Assembly (NCBI GenBank): GCA_005880755.1
Contig: VBGV01000241.1
Coordinates: 1 to 16,846 of the forward strand
Origin: Chloroflexota bacterium
GTDB taxonomy: Bacteria > Chloroflexota > Dormibacteria > Dormibacterales > Dormibacteraceae
DNA length: 16,846 nucleotides
Direction of reading: 5' to 3'
In this document: positions 6,669 to 14,438 of the stretch, piece after piece
Numbering within the stretch: position 1 is the stretch's first letter
Layout: the number at the start of each line of letters is the position of its first letter
Position numbers and translations under genes: made by a program
Notes under the pieces: generated by a model
What the model saw: only the letters and a program-made list of their open reading frames with translations
Told to the model about the DNA's origin: nothing
The model's database searches: none

Positions 6669-7547
6669 TCATGGCGAGCCGGCCCAGATGCGGTGCGGAA
6701 CGTGCCACTGCTCCGGATGCTGCCGGATGAAACCCTCGATCTGGCGCAAGAGCTCCTGCGTGGCGCGCACCTGGTCGGCGCGCGGGTTGCCTGTCGACTT
6801 CGCGAACACGTGCGGCGCCGCCTCGGCCATGTACGTATCGTCCGGCAATCGGTAAACGCACACAGGCAAGAGCGGTGTGCCGAGACGCAGGGCGATCGAC
6901 GCCGGCCCCAGCGGGATCGGCGCCAGCTTGCCGAAGAAAGGCATCAGGTAGCCGGTTTCCGTGATGTCGCGGTCGATCGCGGTGATCACCATCTCCTGCT
7001 CGCGCAGAGCCTGGAGCACCTTGCGGATGCCGCCCATGTCGAGCGTCAGAACGCTGATCCCAAGGCGCGCTCGTGTGTCGCGGTACCACTCGAAAAGCGC
7101 TCGAGGCTCCAGCTCCTCGGCGAAGAAGCTCACCGGCGCCAGCGTCGCGGCCCAGATCGCCGACACCACCTCGTACGAACCCATATGGCAGGACACGGCC
7201 AGCACGCCCCTGCCCAGGCTGCGCGCGGCGTCGAGATTTTCCAAACCCTTCACCTTCAGCAGCGGCCGCATGGCCTCGATCCTCGCGCTCGGAAGCTGCA
7301 TCAGGTCGGCGTAAGCCTTGGCGTGATTCTGAAAGTTCAGCCTGGACAGACGCCGCAGCGCCATCGGGTCGTCCCGCAGCTCCGGGCACGCGATCTTGAG
7401 GTTGTACTCGAGGCGCGGACGCGCCAGTGGAGAGAAACGCCACGCCAGACGCGCCGCCATCACCGCAAGCGCGTACGCCCACGCCCGGGGCAAGCGCTCC
7501 ACCAGCGACTGCACGACTTTGAACCCGCGCCATGTCCATTCGCCCAT
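6669..7547 (-). CDS. HtrB/LpxL/PatA-family lysophospholipid acyltransferase (acyltransferase 1)
   Basis: A membrane-associated acyltransferase of 292 residues. The catalytic H-x4-(D/E) motif is HMGSYE (His121, Glu126). It is preceded by the hydrophobic N-terminal segment usual in the family and followed by FFGKLAPIPLGPAS, the typical substrate-pocket block. The C-terminal QHPEQWHVPHRIW corresponds to the conserved P-x-QW region. In mycobacteria the homologue PatA, encoded next to pimA and the PIP synthase, acylates the mannose of PIM1/PIM2. The same neighbourhood here suggests the same role, though the acceptor cannot be read from sequence. ATG 7547 follows the stop of acyltransferase 2 by 3 bases. 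Confidence 0.88.
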   Translation of the reverse strand: MGEWTWRGFKVVQSLVERLPRAWAYALAVMAARLAWRFSPLARPRLEYNLKIACPELRDDPMALRRLSRLNFQNHAKAYADLMQLPSARIEAMRPLLKVKGLENLDAARSLGRGVLAVSCHMGSYEVVSAIWAATLAPVSFFAEELEPRALFEWYRDTRARLGISVLTLDMGGIRKVLQALREQEMVITAIDRDITETGYLMPFFGKLAPIPLGPASIALRLGTPLLPVCVYRLPDDTYMAEAAPHVFAKSTGNPRADQVRATQELLRQIEGFIRQHPEQWHVPHRIWAGSP

Positions 7548-7550
7548 CCC

Positions 7551-8468
7551 TCAGCGACTGAACATCGGCCGAAATGCATACCACTGGTCGGGACGCTCCT
7601 TGATGAAATCCTCGAAACGGCCGATCACCCGCTGCATGAGGGTCTCTTTTGTGTCGCCTTCGTGCGCCGCCAGCGCCGGGTCGAGGTGCACGTGATATCG
7701 ACCCGCCGCGGTCGCGTACTGGCAGGCGGGGAGGAGCGCCGCGCCCGTCTTGAGGGCAAAAGCTGCAGGTCCCCCAGGAACCGTCGCGCGGCGGCCGAAG
7801 AAATTCACACTGAGTCCAGGCCCCTGTTCCAGGTCGCACAACAAAGCGACGACATGGTTGGCAGCCAGCGCTTCGTTGATTCCTCTGACAGCGGCTCGTC
7901 CCAGGGTGATGACGTTCAGGCCGAAACGCTCGCGGGTTGCCACCACCGCGTCGTTGAGAGAGCCGGGAAAGCGTTCGGCCACCGCGGAGATCCGGTACCC
8001 CAGCGCGCCGGCATACGAGCCCGCCATGTCCCACGAGCCCATGTGCGGCACGGCCATGATCACGCCGCGGCCATGAGCGAGCGCGGCGTCGAGGTGCTCT
8101 CGACCGTCGACTGACATGCGGGCGATCAATTCATCCGGCGTGAGGCTGCCGAGGAGCAGGAAGTCCATCAGCATCCGGCCGTAGTTCTGGAAGGCGCGCC
8201 TGGCGACTCGAGCCACGTCGGGGTCCGACCGGTCGCGGCCCAACGCCGTGGCGTAGTTGTCGAGCGCGGCGCTCCGCTGGGCCGGGCTCAGCCAGAACCA
8301 CGCCATGCCGCCAGGTGCGGCGACCGCATGCCGGACCCCGGCCGGCACCACGCGCAGCGCGCGTGCTCCGGCGCTATAGCCAAGCCCGCCCAGCGAGACC
8401 AGTCGGCGCTTAGCGGCGAGCAGTCGCGGTCGCCGGTTTGGCCCGGACGGCGCGGCGCTCGCGCCCAT
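7551..8468 (-). CDS. HtrB/LpxL/PatA-family lysophospholipid acyltransferase (acyltransferase 2)
   Basis: A second acyltransferase of the same family, 305 residues, not a recent duplicate of its neighbour. Its catalytic motif is HMGSWD (His142, Asp147) and its pocket block is NFFGRRATVPGGPAAFA. It ends KERPDQWYAFRPMF, the usual QW-containing tail. The basic N-terminus (NRRPRLLAAKRR) suits attachment to anionic membrane. ATG 8468 was chosen because a GGGAG SD sits 3 nt upstream; GTG 8486 is possible but has no usable SD. The start lies inside ino1, overlapping it by 59 bp. HMGSWD is closer to the HTGNWD of PatA, so this may be the true PatA equivalent and the other a partner; this is inference. 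Confidence 0.87.
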   Translation of the reverse strand: MGASAAPSGPNRRPRLLAAKRRLVSLGGLGYSAGARALRVVPAGVRHAVAAPGGMAWFWLSPAQRSAALDNYATALGRDRSDPDVARVARRAFQNYGRMLMDFLLLGSLTPDELIARMSVDGREHLDAALAHGRGVIMAVPHMGSWDMAGSYAGALGYRISAVAERFPGSLNDAVVATRERFGLNVITLGRAAVRGINEALAANHVVALLCDLEQGPGLSVNFFGRRATVPGGPAAFALKTGAALLPACQYATAAGRYHVHLDPALAAHEGDTKETLMQRVIGRFEDFIKERPDQWYAFRPMFSR

Positions 8469-9588
8469 TGACTCCCGCCTTATCACCTTCGATGAACTCC
8501 TCCACCAGCCGTCTGGCGTCGTTGTCGCTGTACTGCACCGGCGGCGACTTCATGAAGTAGGAGCTGGGTCCCTCGAGCGCTCCACCGAGACCGCGGTCGA
8601 GCGCCAGCTTGGCGCAGCGCACAGCATCGATGACGATTCCGGCCGAGTTCGGCGAGTCCACCACCTCGAGCTTGAGCTCGACGTTCAGCGGCACGTCGCC
8701 GAACGAGCGCCCTTCGAGCCGGATGTAGGCCCACTTGCGGTCGTTCAGCCAGGGCACGTAGTCCGACGGGCCGATGTGCACGTTGTCTTTGCCGATGTCG
8801 TAGTCGAGCTGTGACGTGACGGACCGAGTCTTGGAGATCTTCTTGGACATCAGGCGCTCGCGCTCGAGCATGTTCAGGAAGTCGGTGTTGCCACCGAAGT
8901 TGAGCTGGTAGGTGCGCTCGAGCTTGACGCCGCGGTCGCGGAACAGGCGGGTCAGGACGCGGTGGATGATGGTCGCGCCGACCTGCGATTTGATGTCGTC
9001 GCCGATGATCGGCAGATTCTTGTCGAGGAAACGCTTCTGCCAGTACGGCTCGCGCGCGATGAAGACCGGGATGCAGTTGACGAATCCCACGCCCGCGGTC
9101 AGTGCCTGCTCGACGTACCACTTGGTCGCCTCTTCGGAGCCGACCGGCAGGTAGCTGACCATCACGTCGGCCTTCGTCTTCTTCAGGATGCCGACTACGT
9201 CCGAGGTTTCGCCGGGCGCCTTCTGCACGACTTCGGAGAGGTACTTGCCGATGCCGTCGTGGGTCATGCCGCGCTGGACCTTCACACCGGCGCGCGGCAC
9301 ATCCGCGAACTTCACAGTGTTGTTGGGCTTTGCGAATATGGCCTCGGAGAGGTCGAGCCCGACTTTGTTCTTGTCGATGTCGAACGCGGCAACGAACTCG
9401 ATGTCGCGGATGTGATAGCCCCCAAGGTCAACGTGCATCAGCCCAGGCACGGAGTCTTTGGGCGACGCGTCGCGGTAGTAGTGCACGCCCTGCACCAGCG
9501 ACGAGGCGCAGTTGCCGACGCCGACGACGGCCACACGAACTTTCTTGTCGTTGGCGTGGCGGTGACCGTTCCTTTGATTGGCGCTCAT
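8410..9588 (-). CDS. ino1: Inositol-3-phosphate (myo-inositol-1-phosphate) synthase, actinobacterial type
   Basis: Converts glucose-6-phosphate to myo-inositol phosphate with bound NAD+, the committed step for inositol lipids and mycothiol. The 392 residues contain the NAD-binding VGVGNCASSL at 22-31, GDDIKSQVGATIIHR at 196-210, FGGNTDFLNM at 231-240, the lysine-rich MSKKISKTRSVTSQ at 247-260, and a C-terminal PSSYFMKSPPVQ at 341-352. All are hallmarks of the mycobacterial and archaeal short type (about 365 residues). Residues after about 370 form a basic extension that exactly coincides with the overlap with acyltransferase 2. The ATG overlaps the arsR stop (ATGA) and has a strong SD. Control by the upstream ArsR protein is likely from coupling. 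Confidence 0.95.
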   Translation of the reverse strand: MSANQRNGHRHANDKKVRVAVVGVGNCASSLVQGVHYYRDASPKDSVPGLMHVDLGGYHIRDIEFVAAFDIDKNKVGLDLSEAIFAKPNNTVKFADVPRAGVKVQRGMTHDGIGKYLSEVVQKAPGETSDVVGILKKTKADVMVSYLPVGSEEATKWYVEQALTAGVGFVNCIPVFIAREPYWQKRFLDKNLPIIGDDIKSQVGATIIHRVLTRLFRDRGVKLERTYQLNFGGNTDFLNMLERERLMSKKISKTRSVTSQLDYDIGKDNVHIGPSDYVPWLNDRKWAYIRLEGRSFGDVPLNVELKLEVVDSPNSAGIVIDAVRCAKLALDRGLGGALEGPSSYFMKSPPVQYSDNDARRLVEEFIEGDKAGVNGRERRAVRAKPATATARR

Positions 9589-9914
9589 GCCCCAACCTCC
9601 TCACGAACTTTTGCCTTTTCAACCTGTGTCATGCCGAGCAGCTGGTCCAGGCGCCGGCGGAAGCGCCGGATGTTTTCCACGTCCAGGGAGCAGTACACCT
9701 GCCTGCCCTCGCGGCGGGTGCGGATCACGCCGCCGACGCGGAGCATCCGCAGGTGCCAGGAGATACGGGGCTGGCTCATGTGCAGGTACAGGGCCAGGTC
9801 GTTGACGTTGACCTCGCCTGCCTGGGCCAGGCGCTCCAGGATGCGCAGGCGCGTGGGGTTGGCGAAGGCCAGGAAATGGTCCGGCAGCTCGTTCCGTGGG
9901 TTCTGGAGAAACAT
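9585..9914 (-). CDS. ArsR/SmtB-family winged-helix regulator without a metal site
   Basis: A 109-residue DNA-binding repressor-type protein. FANPTRLRILERLAQAGEVN (17-36) leads into a helix-turn-helix at about 37-60, where the recognition helix is SQPRISWHLRML, followed by a beta-wing at 62-78. The ELCVCDL-type metal motif of arsenic or zinc sensors is absent. The only cysteine is Cys75 in the wing, so it is unlikely to sense metals; a metabolite, a lipid or simple autoregulation is more plausible. It is first in the inositol-lipid operon and overlaps ino1 by 4 bp. The paired inverted repeats at 9912-9960, one of which includes its own start codon, are likely its operators. Confidence 0.9.
   Translation of the reverse strand: MFLQNPRNELPDHFLAFANPTRLRILERLAQAGEVNVNDLALYLHMSQPRISWHLRMLRVGGVIRTRREGRQVYCSLDVENIRRFRRRLDQLLGMTQVEKAKVREEVGA
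9595..9600 (-). promoter_or_regulatory. Shine-Dalgarno of ino1 within arsR
   Basis: GGAGGT on the minus strand, 6 nt before the ino1 ATG at 9588 and inside the last arsR codons. Confidence 0.8.
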
Positions 9915-9929
9915 AAAGGTTGCTTTATA
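9912..9929. promoter_or_regulatory. Candidate ArsR operator 1 (CATAAA-N6-TTTATA)
   Basis: CATAAA GGTTGC TTTATA on the plus strand; the left arm includes the arsR start codon (minus strand). On the minus strand the right arm gives TATAAA, a plausible -10 box 9 nt before the ATG, which would imply a very short or absent leader. A protein bound here would block both the promoter and initiation. Confidence 0.6.
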
Positions 9930-9942
9930 AGCCAGTCTAAAG

Positions 9943-9960
9943 CATAAAGGCTGGTTTATG
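9943..9960. promoter_or_regulatory. Candidate ArsR operator 2 (CATAAA-N6-TTTATG)
   Basis: CATAAA GGCTGG TTTATG, a perfect 6-bp inverted repeat with 6-bp spacer. It matches operator 1 at 15 of the first 17 positions and lies exactly 31 bp away, about three helical turns, so two dimers would bind the same DNA face. It stands out as AT-rich within GC-rich surroundings. Confidence 0.62.
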
Positions 9961-9974
9961 TATCGGGGGACGCG

Positions 9975-10556
9975 TCAGGCAGACTGGCGGACCAGGTTCA
10001 GGAATTCGGCTCGGGTCCGCGGGTCGCGCCGGAAGGTGCCCAGCATGCAGGACGTGATCATCCGGCCGCCCGGAGTCTCGATGCCTCGCATCTCGAGGCA
10101 GAGATGCCGCGCCTCGGCCACCACCCCGACACCTCTGGGTGCCACCGCCTGGTTGAGCGCTTCCGCGATCTCGTTGGTCAGCTTCTCCTGGATCTGCAGC
10201 CGGTGCGAGAACACCTCCACCAGGCGCGGGATCTTGCTCAGCCCGACAACCTTGCCTTTCGGGAGATAACCGACATGGACATGCCCGAAGAAAGGCAGCA
10301 TGTGATGCTCGCAAAGGCTGTAGAAAGCGATGTCCTTGACCACGACCATCTCGTCGTAGTCCTGGTCGAAAACGGCGTCCGCGACGACTTCTTCCGGTTT
10401 GACGCCATAGCCGTTGGTGAGCTCGCGCAGCGCCCGCGCCACGCGGTCAGGCGTGGCCTTGAGGCCCTGCCGATCCGGGTCCTCGCCCAGCTCGACCAAC
10501 AGCGATTCGACCAGCTCGGGGATCGGGTCACCCGGTTTGGGCTTTGGTGTAGCCAT
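9975..10556 (-). CDS. folE: GTP cyclohydrolase I
   Basis: Catalyses GTP to 7,8-dihydroneopterin triphosphate, the first step of tetrahydrofolate synthesis; a cytosolic homodecamer. The 193 residues carry SLCEHHMLPFFGHVHVGYLP at 80-99, with zinc ligands Cys82 and His85, then VGLSKIPRLVEVFSHRLQIQ (104-123), and CLEMRG at 153-158, where Cys153 is the third zinc ligand. The zinc-type IA enzyme is therefore intact. It is transcribed in the same direction as arsR, which begins 60 bases downstream, but the operators in between suggest that the lipid operon has its own promoter. Start ATG 10556 lies 22 bases from the divergent PHP gene. No other folate gene is in the window. Confidence 0.96.
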   Translation of the reverse strand: MATPKPKPGDPIPELVESLLVELGEDPDRQGLKATPDRVARALRELTNGYGVKPEEVVADAVFDQDYDEMVVVKDIAFYSLCEHHMLPFFGHVHVGYLPKGKVVGLSKIPRLVEVFSHRLQIQEKLTNEIAEALNQAVAPRGVGVVAEARHLCLEMRGIETPGGRMITSCMLGTFRRDPRTRAEFLNLVRQSA

Positions 10557-10578
10557 CGTTGCTCACACAATTTACGGG
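10557..10578. promoter_or_regulatory. Compact divergent promoter region folE / PHP gene
   Basis: Only 22 bases separate the folE ATG from the TTG start of the PHP gene. The stretch holds the AT-rich ACAATTTAC. CACAAT (10566-10571, plus) lies 7 nt before the TTG and TAAATT (10574-10569, minus) lies 12 nt before the folE ATG. Either could be a -10 box and they overlap. No SD is present for either gene, so leaderless or near-leaderless transcripts are possible. The -35 boxes are not convincing. Confidence 0.4.
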
Positions 10579-11583
10579 TTGGATGCGATTGAAGCGGCGC
10601 AGGTCCTGTCCGAGATCGGCTACCTGCTCCGCCAGGATCCCAAGGAGCGGTTTCGCGCCAAGGCGTTCTCCGCCGCCGCGTGGTCGCTCGCGCTGCAACG
10701 GCCCAACCTCGTCGACCTGCAGCGGGCCGAGAACCTGACCTCGATCGAAGGCGTCGGAGAAGGAATCGCCAGGGTCCTGACCGACGTCATCCAGACCGGG
10801 CAAAGTCGTTATCTCAACCGGCTCCGCGAGCAGTCCAAGCAGCCCGCCCGCGACGACGAATCCGACCTCGACCTGGGCGACTACCAGGGCGACGTCCATT
10901 CCCACACCGACTGGAGCGACGGCCGGGCGACGATGCTGGAGATGGCCCGGGGTGCGCAGGCACTCGGCTACCGCTATCTCGGGATCACCGACCACTCGCC
11001 GCGCATCACCGTCGTGCACGGCCTCAACGCCGAGCGGCTGGTCGCGCAGTCGCGCGAGATGGCCGAGGTGCAGAGCCAGGTCGACGGTCTGACACTCCTA
11101 CAGGGCATCGAGGTCGACATCCTCGAAGACGGATCGCTGGACCTGCCGGACGCGGTGCTTGAGATTCTCGACGTCGTCATCGCCTCGCCGCACGTGAAGC
11201 TGCGGCAGGAACCCGCGGCCATGACGGAGCGGATGATGCGCGCGGTCTCGCACCCGCACGTCGACGTGATCGGTCATCCGACGGGGCGCCGCCCGGGCTC
11301 GCGCGAGGGCGCGTCGTACGACTTCGAGCTGGTTTTCCAGGAAGCCGCCAAGCGCGGCGTAGCGCTGGAGATCGACTGCGACCCGGCCCGCATGGACCTG
11401 TCGCCCGAGATGGCCCGCCTGGCCTACGAGTCCGGATGCTCGTTTGCGATCGACGCCGACGCACACGCGCCGGCCGAGTTCGCATATGTGCCGATGGCGT
11501 TGTGGATGGCCCGGCGGGCGGGCATCCCACGAGATCGCATCCTGAACTTCCGCCCGCTGGATGAACTTACGATGACTCGCTGA
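10579..11583 (+). CDS. HhH-PHP protein: PolX-like N-terminal and PHP domains without the polymerase core
   Basis: A 334-residue protein. Residues 1-85 match the helical N-terminal domain of family X DNA polymerases, including the helix-hairpin-helix IEGVGEGIARVL at 56-67. From about 100 it runs straight into a PHP metallo-phosphoesterase domain with all expected ligands: His107 and His109 (VHSHTD), Asp114, His139 (TDHS), Glu178 (GIEVDI), His205 (SPHVK), His233 (GHPTGR), Asp292 and His296 (DADAH). The fingers and palm nucleotidyltransferase region (about 250 residues) of PolX is absent. It is probably a DNA-repair 3'-phosphoesterase or nuclease; mycobacterial Rv3856c seems similar from memory. 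The frame is open from 10414, but that part shadows folE; TTG 10579 fits the domain start. Its stop overlaps the next start (TGATG). Confidence 0.85.
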   Translation: MDAIEAAQVLSEIGYLLRQDPKERFRAKAFSAAAWSLALQRPNLVDLQRAENLTSIEGVGEGIARVLTDVIQTGQSRYLNRLREQSKQPARDDESDLDLGDYQGDVHSHTDWSDGRATMLEMARGAQALGYRYLGITDHSPRITVVHGLNAERLVAQSREMAEVQSQVDGLTLLQGIEVDILEDGSLDLPDAVLEILDVVIASPHVKLRQEPAAMTERMMRAVSHPHVDVIGHPTGRRPGSREGASYDFELVFQEAAKRGVALEIDCDPARMDLSPEMARLAYESGCSFAIDADAHAPAEFAYVPMALWMARRAGIPRDRILNFRPLDELTMTR

Positions 11584-12491
11584 TGGCGCAGGTCGGGATC
11601 ATGATCGAGGGCCAGGAAGGCCTCAGCTGGGACCGCTGGCGCAGCATCTGCCAGGACACCGACCGCCTCGGGTTCGCCTCGCTGAGGCGCAGCGACCATT
11701 TTGTCTCCCTGAACGGACGACCCGACCAGGACTGCATCGAGTGCTGGATCTCGCTGGCGCTCGCGGCCGAGTGGACGAAGAACATCGAGATCGGGCCGAT
11801 GGTCAGCCCGATGACGTTCAGGCCGCCGGCTCTACTTGCGCGCATGGCCGCGGCCGTCGACGTTCTCGCCGCCGGCCGGCTCATCCTGGGCGTCGGCGCG
11901 GGCTGGAACGAACACGAGCACACGGAGTTCGACATCCCGTTCTATACGGAGACACAACGCTTCGACATGCTGGAGGCCGGCATCAAGACGATTCGCGAAA
12001 CGTGGAACAAATCCAGCCCCAAGCCGCTGCGCAACCCGATTCCCCTCCTACTCGGGGGCAAAGGCGTGAAACGGACGCTTCCCCTCGTTGCCCGCGAGGC
12101 TTCGGAATGGAACTACTCGAAGCTCGACGCAGACGGCTACCGGCAGCGACGCGATCTGCTGGAGCAGCGCTGTCGCACCATCGGACGCGATCCAGCGAGT
12201 ATTCGGCACTCAGTGATGGCCGGTTTCCTCATCGGCCGCAACCGGACCGAGCTGCTGGAACGTGCGGCGCAGGTGAGTCAGGTCGTCGACGACCTGAACG
12301 AGATGAGCCCCGAGGAGGTGCTCGAGAACCGCAAGGAGGCCTGGTTGGTCGGGACGCCCGAACAGATCGCGGAGCGGATGCGCGAGTTTGGCCGTCTGGG
12401 AATTCACCTTTTCATGCTCCAGCACTGGCTGCTCGACGACCGTGAGGCATTGGAGCTGCTCGCGAAAGAGGTGATCCCGGCCGTCGCGTGA
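11583..12491 (+). CDS. LLM-class (luciferase-like) F420-dependent oxidoreductase
   Basis: A 302-residue TIM-barrel oxidoreductase of the luciferase-like monooxygenase family. Typical landmarks are the N-terminal VGIMIEGQEGLSWDRW, SLRRSDHFVS, IEIGPMVSPMTFRPPALLAR (strand and cofactor region), the family hallmark GRLILGVGAGWNEHEH, PIPLLLGGKG before the second half, and the C-terminal VGTPEQIAERMREFGRLGI. Cofactor F420 is inferred from family and genomic flavour; FMN-dependent relatives exist. The substrate is unknown. Start ATG 11583 overlaps the PHP stop by one base, so the two are co-translated. The downstream end meets the convergent DUF4328 gene with only 10 bases between stops and no visible terminator hairpin. 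Confidence 0.88.
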   Translation: MAQVGIMIEGQEGLSWDRWRSICQDTDRLGFASLRRSDHFVSLNGRPDQDCIECWISLALAAEWTKNIEIGPMVSPMTFRPPALLARMAAAVDVLAAGRLILGVGAGWNEHEHTEFDIPFYTETQRFDMLEAGIKTIRETWNKSSPKPLRNPIPLLLGGKGVKRTLPLVAREASEWNYSKLDADGYRQRRDLLEQRCRTIGRDPASIRHSVMAGFLIGRNRTELLERAAQVSQVVDDLNEMSPEEVLENRKEAWLVGTPEQIAERMREFGRLGIHLFMLQHWLLDDREALELLAKEVIPAVA

Positions 12492-12501
12492 CAGCGATGC
12501 T

Positions 12502-13263
12502 TCAGGCGAGCCGGCCGCTCGCGATCAGCTCGTTCTTTAGCTCCTGCCGGGTCGTGAGGTCTCGCACCACGAAGATGGCCAGCACCGCGGCACCGATCAG
12601 TACGACCGAGCTGGCGATGTCGACCGCCGACCCGGCGACCCTGATGCCCACATCACTCGACCTGTCGATCACGGCGGAAACCCGGTTCATCACCAACGCC
12701 AACAGGTACAGCGTCCACCAGGCGGCGGGGAGCGCCGGGACTCCCAACGCTTTTCGAGCGGTCTGGTTGAGCCAGCGCCAGCGAGGGTCGGACGCCCGCC
12801 AGGCGTCGAGCACCGCCCAGTACGGATAGAAGAGGCTGAGGATCGGGATGAAACTCGACCCGACCGACCAGCCTGGCGAGCGCCGCCAGTCCGGAGAGCC
12901 CAGCGCGGGCATGTTCCGCACGACACGGTGCACCCACATGCTGAAGAAGACGCCCGCCGGAATGAGTGTGCCGAAGAGGAGCGCAAGGTAGGCGAGAGCC
13001 AGCACGCCCCAAACGGCGGTGAAGGCCTGGTCCGGGTTAGGCGTCTGGATGTATGCGATGTTCAACACAGTCCACAGGATTCCGAGTCCGAGCGCAATCG
13101 CGTTCGCAACGAGAAATACCGTCGTCATGGTGGCTCGGAATCGGGCCGTCTCGAACGGCGGAGCCCACATGTGCGCCACCGCCGGACGATAGGGATTAGG
13201 AATCCATTGGGTCCCGTTCCACAACCAGTAACCATCTGGCGAGACCTGCCCGGCTTGCTCCAT
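12502..13263 (-). CDS. DUF4328-like membrane protein with a DUF2510-like N-terminal motif
   Basis: A 253-residue membrane protein. It begins with SPDGYWLWNGTQWIP (8-22), a W-x-W-N-G-x-x-W module like DUF2510, often found on actinobacterial membrane or surface proteins. Likely membrane helices are at about 46-70, 82-112, 132-150, 178-196 and 212-233. GWSVGSSFIPILSLFYPYWA followed by VLDAWRAS (131-158) is the DUF4328 signature as I know it. No function is established for either module. The start could be ATG 13263 or the GTG just before it; no SD is seen. It diverges from the acyl-CoA dehydrogenase with a 16-base gap and converges on the LLM gene. Confidence 0.78.
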   Translation of the reverse strand: MEQAGQVSPDGYWLWNGTQWIPNPYRPAVAHMWAPPFETARFRATMTTVFLVANAIALGLGILWTVLNIAYIQTPNPDQAFTAVWGVLALAYLALLFGTLIPAGVFFSMWVHRVVRNMPALGSPDWRRSPGWSVGSSFIPILSLFYPYWAVLDAWRASDPRWRWLNQTARKALGVPALPAAWWTLYLLALVMNRVSAVIDRSSDVGIRVAGSAVDIASSVVLIGAAVLAIFVVRDLTTRQELKNELIASGRLA

Positions 13264-13279
13264 CACGCGAGGTTAAGGT
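13264..13279. promoter_or_regulatory. 16-base divergent spacer
   Basis: Between the DUF4328 gene (minus) and the acyl-CoA dehydrogenase (plus). It contains GAGGTTAAGG, an SD for the plus-strand ATG at 13280. It is too short to hold full promoters, so these must lie within the opposing coding regions. Confidence 0.5.
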
Positions 13280-14428
<1,149 letters not shown>

Positions 14429-14438
14429 ATTGGCAGCA

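Noticed and set aside
6532..8034. 500-codon minus-strand open frame across both acyltransferases
   Set aside because: Arg/Gly/Ala-rich shadow frame; the two genuine acyltransferases with catalytic motifs occupy the same DNA in another frame.
9585..9914. Arsenic or metal resistance locus
   Set aside because: The regulator lacks the metal-binding cysteine motif and no arsenate reductase or metal pump gene is nearby.
10414..10578. N-terminal extension of the PHP protein
   Set aside because: Ser/Arg-rich shadow of folE; the PolX-like domain begins just at TTG 10579.
12492..12501. Bidirectional terminator between the convergent LLM and DUF4328 genes
   Set aside because: Only 10 bases separate the stops and no inverted repeat or T-run is visible there.
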